Assembly (NCBI GenBank): GCA_000827495.1
Contig: KN817592.1
Span: forward strand, 46,177-110,176
DNA length: 64,000 nucleotides
Direction: 5' to 3'
Source: Hypholoma sublateritium FD-334 SS-4
Lineage: Eukaryota > Basidiomycota > Agaricomycetes > Agaricales > Strophariaceae
Both the position numbers and the translations under genes were made by a program. Under the pieces are notes generated by a model. It was not told where the DNA came from, did not search any database, and was given only the letters and a program-made list of their open reading frames with translations. Of this stretch, positions 1 to 9,425 are shown piece by piece; the first letter of the stretch is position 1, and every line of letters starts with the position of its first letter.

Positions 1-2
1 CG

Positions 3-1005
3 CCTGGAATCCTGTAGGACGACGAGAACAGCTGATATCTGTCCGACGAGGAGCTTGTCACGGTCCTGCTTGCCTTCGTCTGCCTTCATCATCCGTTGCC
101 GGGCTACGCTTACATGGTTCTCCCCAGAAAACCTATAGCCCACCTTCTCAGCGATGCTGACAGTCAGACGCCGTCGCTGTCGCCATAAGGGNCTTGTGCC
201 GCTTTACCTACGGCATCGAGTTGTTCAACAATGTAAACAATGTACTCGGGACGCTTCAGTTGGGTGTCCTTCTGCACTGTGGCAAGGGCCCCGATGCTTT
301 CCTCCTCAAGGCAATCGAACCCATCATCATGTTCCCGCTCATGGACCCCCAGTATGCACTATACCAACTGGAAGGAATTGACTGTAATTCCGATTCGCAA
401 GTTACAAGCCTCGGACACAGAGATGCAGAAAATCATATCCAATGTTGTAAAACAATGCGCGGCGGCGGAAGGTGTGACCGTGCAGTATAAATACTCAAGC
501 AGGACAGCTGGCCCGAGTTTCTGAAGACGTTCTGCATGCGTCGTATAGCCCCTAACCGCCGCCTTTGCCTCCAGAAAAAAGTTGTCGAGACAACCATCGA
601 ACTCGCTCAGAAGGCGGGCGTGGCCGAGTCTCTGGACGCCTTGTGAGCGAGCTCAAAGAGGGGGCGAAGACGCTTCGCAGGATTACCGTGGATACAATTG
701 CGTACGCAGCCGCGAGGATCGGAGTCGCAAAAATCGGAGACATGTTGTTCACGAGCAGATGGGGCGGAATTAGGCCATGTTCAATTGGTTGGCACAGTCT
801 TCAATACGCTCGACGTCCGCGCAAAGCTCTACCTGACGCAGGTTGTATCGACGATCCTGTGGCGGGTGAACAACAAAAACGCAAAGGTGAGGCAGCAGAC
901 AGCGGATTTGACGACGCGCCCATTTCCCATCAAACAGTGCGGCGATTACCATCTCCTCCTAAGGAAAATCAGGCTCGTCGTCTCGGAGGTGAGACACTGG
1001 ATCCA
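3..1005 (+). pseudogene. HSH155: Decayed fragment of splicing factor SF3B1/Hsh155
   Basis: Broken reading frames that line up, in order, with SF3B1 (U2 snRNP branch-site recognition, HEAT-repeat protein). Bases 3-180 (frame 3) read like the linker before the HEAT repeats (YLSDEEL, then LPGYAYMVLPRK). The next piece, in frame 2 from about 194, jumps to a mid-HEAT segment (TYGIELFNNV, then LKAIEPI.MFPLMD). Frame 3 then gives MQKIISNVVKQCAAAEGV. Frame 2 from 521 gives LKTFCMRRIAPNRR and VVETTIELAQKAGVAESLDAL. Frame 1 gives VSELKEGAKTLRRITVDTI. Frame 2 gives VGTVFNTLDVRAKLYLTQVV and ILWRVNNKNAKVRQQTADL. At least four frameshifts and a deletion of roughly 300 codons make it non-functional. The alignment rests on remembered SF3B1 family sequence. 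No intron is evident in the retained part. The copy may begin left of the window. Confidence 0.8.
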
Positions 1006-1020
1006 GGCACGATCTATATG

Positions 1021-1046
1021 GATGTAGTGTCAAGATGTAGTGTCAA
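1021..1046. repeat. 13-bp perfect tandem repeat, two copies
   Basis: The 13-mer gatgtagtgtcaa occurs twice head to tail at the 3' edge of the SF3B1 fragment. It may be a duplication scar near the end of that insertion. Confidence 0.6.
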
Positions 1047-1727
1047 GCGCAGTCTGTGACAAACAATACGGACTGCCGTACTTACGTGCAAGCAGAAAAC
1101 CAGAGTGACTCAACTGTACCTTTCAAATCATGCAGTGTAATCCCTGCTGTACGCAGTAACTGCGCCCCAAGTCGCCGGAGCCACCGTCAAAATAACTTGA
1201 GTACAGTGAGTCATATCATTGACCAGCTGCTCTGGACCCATATATAATTACTGAAGATTGAAATTTGGTACTGGAGCTAGTTCAAAAATTGCCATTGTCT
1301 CTAGGCAAGCACTTATCGGCAACATACAGAGGAACAGACCCAATCTCCATCGTGATCGCTTCATCTCCCCCTTGCATGGCTGGCACTACCCCCGGTATCA
1401 TCGAACAAGTTAAACATCACTCTCCTCAATCACCTACTTTACATATCCTTACTCGAGAACCATCTATATGTGGTTGGTCTACCGATGGGAAATATAATGC
1501 GGTACTGAGACAAGGTAAATACCCATAATTATATTCAACATTCAACGATCACAGACTAGCGGTATCGATAGCTTGTGGGCTTGAGACAGAGCCACCCATA
1601 GAAAATACCGACGACCGAAATCGAGCTACACCTGAATTCATATTTAATAACACCAGTACGCTCTTGTCTTGGCAATGATTTTCCCATTTCAGAATATGCA
1701 ACTTATAACTTATTCGTAGCTCAGGCA
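1047..1727. other. Intergenic, no firm gene
   Basis: An 87-codon open frame at 1265-1528 starts with a non-ATG codon and ends beside a possible donor (ggtaaat near 1513). It could hold an upstream exon of the next gene, but I could not join the two in frame. A TATA-like element (tatataat) lies near 1241. Nothing else is recognised. Confidence 0.4.
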
Positions 1728-2297
1728 ATGATGAACTTTCAGCGGGCACCCACTTTTGACCCTTCAGAAGACCACATCACAGCTTTCTCCAAGCTTCGGA
1801 GCTTAGATTTGTTGCCTGCTATCGGGCTGGCCGAAGACGAATTTTGGAGNGTGTTTTCCAGATGCAGGGTCTGTCTAAATTTCATGACCACCAGAACAAT
1901 TCCCTACCATATCTGTCCAAGTAGCGCCAGTCAGTGTTATTCGATTGTTTTGCTTTATTTCTGACTGGTCTTCATTTCAGACGTAAATAAAGAAACTGAC
2001 CGAAGTCTTGTCAACACATTGATGTTCCCAAGGCTATTGGATGCACATGATGTAGACTATTCGGCGGGCGTTTCGGAGGAAACTTTTAGCGCAATGTTCT
2101 ATATCTGTGCAGCTTGTGGTCGATATATGACACAAAGAATATCTTTCAACCATCACGACGATGAAGACTTTGACTCACCACCTCCTCCATGCATGTATCT
2201 ACGCAAACGTATAGAGCCTGTTGGGGATGGAAGAGTCAGAACTGTGGAGGAATTTCCACCACTTTCTCCATTATATAGTGTAGCTAATGACTATTGA
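1728..2297 (+). CDS. Small protein with duplicated CxxC motif, unknown function
   Basis: Two-exon model of 169 aa: exon 1 is 1728-1920 and exon 2 is 1981-2297. The 60-base intron starts gtagcg and ends ttcatttcag. Each half carries a CxxC motif in a similar setting: CRVCLNFMTTRTIPYHIC in the first and CAACGRYMTQRISFNHH in the second, the latter followed by an acidic stretch. This looks like an internal duplication of a short metal-binding or structural unit; which metal, if any, is unknown. One N (1850) falls inside a codon without breaking the frame. The start is uncertain because a gctcag acceptor-like site just before the ATG at 1728 hints at an upstream exon. The family is not recognised by name. 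Confidence 0.5.
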
Positions 2298-2615
2298 AAG
2301 CGCAAAACAAAGTCGATTCAATGATAATGCTCTTTATCCGCCTGATTAGTCTCGCGGCAAGGCTCACTGTCAGACATCATGCAACATGTGTCATGCATCT
2401 TTTTCACATTTCCGCATCCGGGGACACACCACTTATACTTATCAATGCATACTTAAGCACTATGTAGCAGTCATTTTGCCACACAGCTGTGGGAGTTAGA
2501 TTCTCCGAGTGGGAAAGGCAACCGTGCTTGATGGCACATCATATATCGTTGGCCGCACTGCTGTCGACGAAAGTCGCACTCCGCTTTCTTCTGCTCCGCT
2601 CTCCGAAGTCCTCCT
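2298..2615. other. Intergenic / presumed promoter
   Basis: Spacer before the 2616 gene. It holds pyrimidine stretches and short TTATA-like runs near 2430. No gene is seen. Confidence 0.3.
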
Positions 2616-4287
2616 ATGTCTACCCCAGCTGTTTGTCCCGAGTGCATCCTCCTCCACAACGGCCACGGCATTAGGCCGAGACTTGGCCCTGGTAATAGCA
2701 ACCGGGAAGAACCACGAGCCTGGTATAAACGATGGTTCCACGGCCCCACATGGACCACCTATGCAAAGCCAGCTCCTGGCTTGGGTCGAATGCCTATTAT
2801 TCCAACAAAATCATCACGGTCCCTGTCTCCAACTCTTTCTGAACAGAGTTTCGGGAACATAATACCACACTCTGATGCCATGCCGGCCCAGCTTTCCGAT
2901 TGGACAGCCAGCCAATTGACCGCAGAGGGTAGCGGGGGCGATGGGAAGCCCACGACGACCCACGACTCTTCGAATATGATCATTGGGAAGGAAAAGGAGC
3001 GATCTGGTTATCTATCTAGCGGCGCATCCTCTCGTGATATGGCCTTAGGATTCTATGAAGCCGCTAACACGGATGAAGAGAAACCTCTTAACATCCAACA
3101 CCCTCCTCCTATTCCCTCCACCGGTAATGACCAGCAGATTTCCGACCTAACATCTGACTCTCACCGATCTACCGCCCAGCCGGACGGGGGTATCACATCG
3201 ACTGAGTATCAGTACCATTTGGACCTGCAGTGGCAAGCCATTGTCGACGGAGAACAGGATCTGAATAGGCCCAGTTCTCTATCAAGCAGCACACTGTCTG
3301 ACATCAACTCAGGATCTTACAAGTATACCCCCGACAAGAGCAGCTTGGATCCGGACTGCCTAAATCCCGACTATCATCCCAGCATTTCCGACATCCGCAA
3401 GAACACTAATTACCCTATACACGACGCCACTTGCACATCACCGGAGTATGATGTGAACGACCGCAACTCTTCCGCATGCTCGTTCTCTGAGCAGGACCCG
3501 AAGACAACCCGGCTTCATAGTCTTGTTTCACCCCAGCAGGCTCTCTTTTTCTCGCCTAAATCCTGCGTCTTGTCCGATTCCTCTCGAGGGCCCAACGTTA
3601 CACCGAGAAGCAGCAATTCATCTGGTTCCGTTTACACCGAACCACGGCCATCGCGACAACCTCAGGAAGCCAGCGTGCACCAAGAAGGGTCTATTCTGAA
3701 TTTCGCGATAAGTACCTTGGTGGATGAGGCTCTAGCGGACTATGACTCAAGTCTTGTAGACGATTTTGCCGCTCTCGCTGAAGTAAGCAAATTTATAGCC
3801 CATCAGCAACAAAAGATCTAATACACCAAAGAAACCAGATGGCCGGACGCCGTCGAGCTCTCCTTCCTCTAGGATCGTTGAAGAGCTGGAGAGCCGATTC
3901 ATCACCCTCGTTAATATGAAGAACATCCTTCTTTTGCGCAAGACGGCCGTGGCCACTGACATAGGCATAGCGCTTGAGTTGCTTATGCCTAAACTGTGCC
4001 TTTACGTCAAAGATGAGGCGACGTTGGCGATGGTTTATGAAGAAATCAGGTCTATTAAACAAAAATGTCTGGACCACCAGTTGGATGTACACTTTTTTGC
4101 CCTTGAATTCCTCTCCTCCACCGTATCACCGCCATCTCTTCAACAGAAGATTGAAGTATTGCAACGGGAACTACAACCACTTTTTGATAAGCATCAGGCG
4201 TCGAGGGACGCGGCTCTTCGGTTTGTAGTAGATCCAAGGGGTCTGATAGAGAATCGACTTGGCATTTTCTCGATGTCGCAAAGGTAA
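2616..4287 (+). CDS. Unrecognised Ser/Pro-rich disordered protein with helical C-terminus
   Basis: Two exons, 2616-3782 and 3832-4287, separated by a 49-base intron (gtaagc to caaag). The neighbouring acceptor at 3838 would put the second exon out of frame, so 3831 is preferred. Product about 540 aa. Residues 1 to about 390 are low-complexity and rich in Ser, Thr, Pro, Asp and Asn. It begins with a CPEC motif and is probably disordered. Residues 390-540 are predicted mostly helical, with an amphipathic look (IVEELESRF, LPxLQQKIEVLQREL-like heptads), and end RLGIFSMSQR. No known domain is recognised. The ATG at 2616 is the first in this open frame, but a further upstream exon cannot be excluded. 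Confidence 0.6.
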
Positions 4288-4913
4288 TCATGATGTGTTT
4301 GGCAGTACTTACGAGTAGTACTAGTAGTATTTTTACTAGATCTTGACTGAGGCTCTGTATCTTTTATGTTCAAATTTCGTCCGCGTTATTTACCTCCTAG
4401 TGTATCTGTTTTAGTCATGTAGCCTGCTAATTGTGGACAAACTATAGTCCCCCTTGCTGTTGTGTTTCGATGCAAGTACTAAGTATGGGGAGACTCCAGA
4501 GTCCATAGTTCAAGTGTTTGTTAGAATATCGGAGTCTTTTCGGTAATAATATGGAACCAATACGCAGCAGCCATGATCGCAGTTTTGCTTGTACTGAGTA
4601 AGTATACATTCCAGCATGGGCCGCTGGATCATTTGCATTTGTTCTTCATTTCAATGTCGGTGTACTGCTCGACTGTTCGTGGCACTTTTATGAAACAGGC
4701 ACTCCAAAGTCAGAAATGTAAATCCAGTTCTTTATGAGTCAGTTTATGAGTCGTACGCAGTAATGTACGGGGGGGCAGGGCGAGGTAGTACTCTAGTGTG
4801 CACTACTTAAGGGATGGCGACAAGTTTTAGATCCTCAAAATTCACCCGCACAAGTTCCTTTCTCTGCGCTTGCTTAGAATTTTCCCCGTCTTCCTGCCAA
4901 TAATATTATCAGT
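4288..4913. other. Intergenic
   Basis: Contains a small agtagtactagtagta repeat near 4314, a G-run near 4770 and a cytosine/thymine-rich stretch just before the next ATG. No gene is seen. Confidence 0.4.
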
Positions 4914-6431
4914 ATGCCCAATCACAACTCACTGGACAGCTCGACGTTGCCATCTCAAATTGAAAGTCCACAAGACGCTTTGCAGCTGGGACCGAGGCGA
5001 AAAGCGTATGCTTTTATTCCCCACCGTCCTTAGATAAATTGTCAGATCACTGACGTACTCTGTCGTATTAGACGTTCTACGGACCCGCTTGTTCACAGTG
5101 GTCGTCACTTTGGAAGATCCATACATGCGCTCTGTAACGTATACGCGCTAATACACAATGGCATCATTCGGATGGGTGAACGCTCCGAGGAGCCGGAAGA
5201 GGCATTCACTGCACAGTAAGATCCTATGCCAATAATATAATAATGTTGGATCACCTAAGGTGTATCACACAGGGAGCGACGAGAGCACAGAGTATTCCTC
5301 GCTCTGTTGAAAAGTATACCCGGCTTTGAAGAGAGACTGATGACCAGTGACTCGGAAGATGAAATCTTGGCTATTGCGGCAATGGTGGGTCTGCATTTTC
5401 GTAGATAATGAGGGATCTTCTTAACTTGAAATTGTCTCTTACTAGCTACAGAAAGGAGCATCTAGCGCTAGATCCGATGACACAAAAAGCTTGAAAGCTG
5501 TCATAATCGATTGGCTCGTACCGCCAGGTACACCCCTCATTCCGCCTATTTCCCGAAACGTTAAAATCGATCGTGGCTTCAATCATGAAGTTACTGGGGC
5601 CCTCCTTTGTCCGGCAGGGGTCAACTGGTCAGATGCAGAGTATGTCACGGTAAAGTCTCTAATGATCACAACTTGTACTGAAAATTCATCGTTCAGGACT
5701 AAGCAGAAGCTCAGAAGCGGCGAATTCACCGTCTCTGGCGATCAGTGGCCAATAATGTTGTACGCTTCCTACAAATATGATGAGCAGGACCCATGGAAAG
5801 GCCTTTTGCAGAGCGTGATATTGGTCAAGGTAAGCATAGCAACCCGTAGGCTTTTGTCCTTCGTCATCCACCTAGTCTGATCTGANGCACCTGATATCTT
5901 TTTCAGACATTCAAGCATATCTTCACCTCTCCCAGCTCTGTTGAGAGGGAAGCAAAAGCCACGAGGTCGGGAAATGCTCGCATACACGGCATGTCCAGCG
6001 TAACTCGTGCTTCCATTGCATACGCCGCCACGCAGGTACATTGTGCTACTTTCTCTCATTGTTATCACTGAATTAATACGGCTAGTATGACAGGCAAGGT
6101 TTGCGCTGTCTTCATCAAACGTGTTTAACAGAAACGACACTGTTACGGATTCGGAACNATTTTACAACAGCATTCTTGAGCTTCTTGAGGATCCGGATGA
6201 GATCACTGAGGTTGATCGTTTGCTGTCTTGGTGGAACCGGTTCGCTCTATCTTCCTGAGTCTCCCTTGACGTTCATCATAGCTCATTATTCCTTCTCCAA
6301 GTGTGGTGTTCCCTAACTATACTCCAAGCTCAAGACCAGTTTCCAAGAATAGTGCTTTGGCCAAGATAAAAGCCAAAAGAGCAGCGGCCAAACTGCAAGC
6401 AGCTTTAAGAGACAACAATACAAACAATTAA
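4914..6431 (+). CDS. DUF6698 family protein, eight exons
   Basis: Eight exons: 4914-5005, 5072-5215, 5273-5384, 5446-5639, 5697-5829, 5907-6035, 6094-6239 and 6302-6431. All junctions are GT-AG and keep frame, giving 359 aa. It matches the DUF6698 pattern, a family widespread and expanded in Agaricomycetes with no known function. The conserved blocks appear in order: PLVHSGRHFGR, LCNVYALIHNGI, QKGASSARSDDTKSLK, DRGFNHEVTGALLCPAG, the tract TFKHIFTSPSSVERE, ATRSGNARIHGM, ATQARFALSSS, DTVTDSE, FYNSILELLEDPDE, LLSWWNR and FPNYTPSSRPVSKNSALAKI. The last exon ends in a basic, Ala-rich tail. An N at 6158 sits within one codon. The gene appears intact. It is followed directly by AT-rich repeats, which fits the accessory setting of this family. 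Confidence 0.85.
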
Positions 6432-6539
6432 ATTGCACTTTTTTAAATAATGAAACACTTATAGCTTGAAAATAGCTTGCGTATATGAGCACATGACCAA
6501 TCCATTTGTACATACCTTACCTTGTGTCTATCTGCAATG

Positions 6540-7100
6540 TGATATTGACAGTATTGATTGCAAATGCCCATTCTTGTATTTCTTTCANTTATTGCAAGAC
6601 TCGCCTCTATTTTCAAGCTCACGATGTCTTGTAGTTACTGATGCTTATTCATCAGTATGTATACTTTCTGATGACCAATCTGTCATTTCGGGTTGATTGA
6701 TCGGTGAGCGATTTTTGTACGCTTCAAGCCAACTTCAAGCTCAGTGGCAATGCTGGTAATTTATGTCCTTCTGATTTCCTCTGTTCAATCTGGCAAGTAG
6801 CATGTCTTGTACCAATCAAATCTTTATTGGCAATATTTATCGCAAAAGCCAGTCTTGCACTTCCATCAATTACTGCAAGGCTCTCCTCTATTTTCAAGCT
6901 TGCGATGTCTTGTAATTGTTGGTGCTTAGTCATCAGTATGTATACACCGACGTTAATCATCTTTCTGATCTGATCCGTTCAAATGTTATCTTAGTGTGAT
7001 CAAAGAATGATTTTTAACAATAATGCTTCAGACTGGCAATGGCTGATAATGTATATCTTCCTAATTCCTCTGTTCCATTCAGCCAGCAATTTTTTTCCTT
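6540..7100. repeat. Degenerate tandem repeat, period about 281 bp
   Basis: The segment 6589-6664 recurs at 6870-6945 with roughly ten mismatches in 76 bases; both carry cctctattttcaagct, gatgtcttgta and atcagtatgtatac. Flanking bases also match more loosely: 6740-6800 resembles 7028-7088, and 6550-6588 resembles 6835-6869. This points to two to three diverged head-to-tail units in AT-rich DNA. No transposase frame is seen. Confidence 0.65.
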
Positions 7101-7588
7101 TCAGAGTTGTCAGCATTTGAACACCAACCATTGTATGTCTTTATGGTATACCTGTTCAGCTGTGGCCAGTAATATTTATCCTATCTGAATGATAATGCAT
7201 TTGTTTCTTTTCCTTTCCATCAGTCATGCTCTAACGATGGATCAGATCAAGATACCCTCCATTGTAGGCCCTGAGAATTCCCCAAGACCCATCCCCCTAT
7301 ATCTCACCTGCTACTGCTGAGGCCATTCAAAAGTACTCTAGCTATACTCATTGGAGAACATTTCTTGGGGTCATTGATATAATACATTGGTGTTGGAGTG
7401 TTGACAACTTTTATATCTTTACGATCTCGTAGTTCATAACTTGAAAGTCCTAGGGCCTTTATGAAGGAAGCCACTTATAGCTTCCTATTTATTTCATGAA
7501 ACTCCACAGTACAAGAATTATATATATTATTTATCTGTCGTTGCTTTTAATGCTTAATATTAGCATTTATTGCCTTCCCTGCTGGTGT
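7101..7588. other. AT-rich spacer next to truncated TAP-like gene
   Basis: No convincing gene. Its right edge at about 7589 is where similarity to the TAP-like hydrolases stops, so it probably contains a rearrangement or insertion breakpoint. Confidence 0.4.
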
Positions 7589-7993
7589 TCAACTTCCTGA
7601 TGCGGTTGCTGGCTTGCGAATGAGCGCTATACTGTATTGCTCGCCATCTGGATCAGTGTAGTTCATAGGCACCTTTTATTGATAAATATTAGAGGACGAG
7701 GACTGTAGATCACTGAACTACCAGCAAACGGGCGCATTCGCGTTTCTCGTAGCATTGGTGCCAGTCGAGTGTCTTGTAAGCAGTGACCTAAAGGCATGGC
7801 GAAGAACTGTAAACCCTGGACTGGCACAAGCCGCATGGATGAAACAAACCTCCTCCCAGGAGAACTGGCGGCGCCCAGATATAAAACCGCGGTAGATCTG
7901 CGATGAGGTGAAGGAGGCTTTCTGGCGTTGCAATAATCCCAGTCCGACTAGGAGAAGAACGGTAACATAAAAAACCCTAGCACTGCGAGCCAT
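7589..7993 (-). pseudogene. Truncated 5' end of a TAP-like alpha/beta hydrolase gene
   Basis: Three exons with intact splice sites: 7993-7850, 7787-7722 and 7672-7589. They match the first three exons of the two intact TAP-like genes in this window. Exon 1 encodes an N-terminal signal anchor (VTVLLLVGLGLL) and ends in the shared QFSW motif. Exon 2 is exactly 66 bases in all three copies (CYEKRECARLL here). Exon 3 begins VPMNYTDPDGEQ and IALIRKP, then reaches a stop after 28 codons, before the oxyanion and nucleophile regions. The remaining hydrolase domain is absent. It could encode at most 97 aa and lacks all catalytic residues. It is closest to the copy at 48033. Confidence 0.8.
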
Positions 7994-9425
7994 GGTGGCT
8001 TTTAGGCTGTGGTTGGGGTAGGTCTTCACGACGGTTTAGACTGTGCTGATTTATATGAGGCATTGTCAGTCTTTTCCCCACTAAGCGCTGGTTATCTTTG
8101 ACGACCATGATGGAAAGATGTGAAATTCGCTTGTGAACGTTCCGAAGACATATATAGCCAGGCTACCAGCTCTAAATCACAGACATAAATAGAACATCAG
8201 TTTAATTTTCAACAGCTTATCATATATCAAGGCTTATCAGCACTCTGAACCATGGCGTGCAGAGAAAGTTGGCATACTCTTCCCAGAAACAGTGAAGGAG
8301 GTGGTCTTCCCGGTCCGTTATGTACGGTATACCAGCAAGAAGCAGCTGTTCCAGAATGACGAGAACAAGCATCTCTGGGGGGAAAGGTGGGGAAAGCGAT
8401 TCGGACAGAGCAAAACGCGATGCTTTTTTTTTCGCTTCTTGGCGTTCTATGGCGCTAAGCCGGATGAGATTTCAACGTTATCAATTATGGGGTTTTGTCT
8501 GCACATTTCAATCTCAAGCATATATATATGACTCGGATGTGAAATACATTTCATTCCAGCTGTAGCATTCCAGCTACATGTAACCGTACTAGATGCGAGG
8601 AAGGACCCGACATACCGCATGTTCACTCTTTGTGTAATACTGGAAACAAAGGTATCAGTAAAGGTTGAGATCGTTTATAGACGAAGGTATCAGAAGGGGG
8701 TGCCCGAAAAATTGAGCTGTGGCGGGCATTTTCGGCAGATAGATACGAAGACCGTCGTGATAAAACATCATTAAGAACGCAATGAAAATAGACTCACATT
8801 GACGCCCAGCATTTCTACGTCGAATTCGAGAGAGAAGGTACTCATCATGAATAAGATCTGAGGACGCAGAGTAAGTATGATGTTTACAGAACGAGCAAGA
8901 TTGAAGTTCAGAATATTTCGAAAAATACAGCCTTGAGTTTATCGTCAGCTGCACCGGAGTGCATCAGGCGGTAACTCCATGTATCATCCGAAAAAGAAAG
9001 CGAGAGAGAAACTTACCATGTCATTGGTACAGGACGATGATTCGGATGAAGGTGGGAAGAGCAGACAAAAAAATTTGACGCGTCGCCGCGCTTTATATAG
9101 GGTTTGAATATTACGCAATACAAACGTTTCAAGTTCCGACGATACTTTAAATATTACGTAATACCAGGTCCTACCTTGCTGGTGCCTGGCAGCCTTGGCC
9201 TTCGACTCCTCTTCGGAAGCCCCCCAGCGTTGTCACCTTCGCCAGCATACCATTCGTGCACTGCGGCTGCTCCCACAGCGCATGTCAACATACACCAAAT
9301 TCTGGTCTAATTTCTAAACTCTAGCTCCCCAACTTGCCACTTTCCTTCACCACGGAGCGGGCACTTCGTACGACGTACTGGTACCATTCCACATTCATTT
9401 TCACGTTTCATCTTAGTTCGTTATC
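7994..9425. other. Intergenic with a possible relic
   Basis: A tatata element (plus-strand acatatatagcc near 8145) would suit the truncated minus-strand hydrolase start. On the plus strand around 8268-8440 one frame reads LFPETVKEVVFPVRYVRYT and looks protein-like, but it has no clean start or end. A minus-strand open frame at 8655-8954 has no recognisable motif. I call no gene here. Confidence 0.35.

Noticed and set aside
8268..8531. Protein-like frame reading LFPETVKEVVFPVRYVRYT.
   Set aside because: It lacks a start, splice context and a family match, so it is not annotated as a gene.
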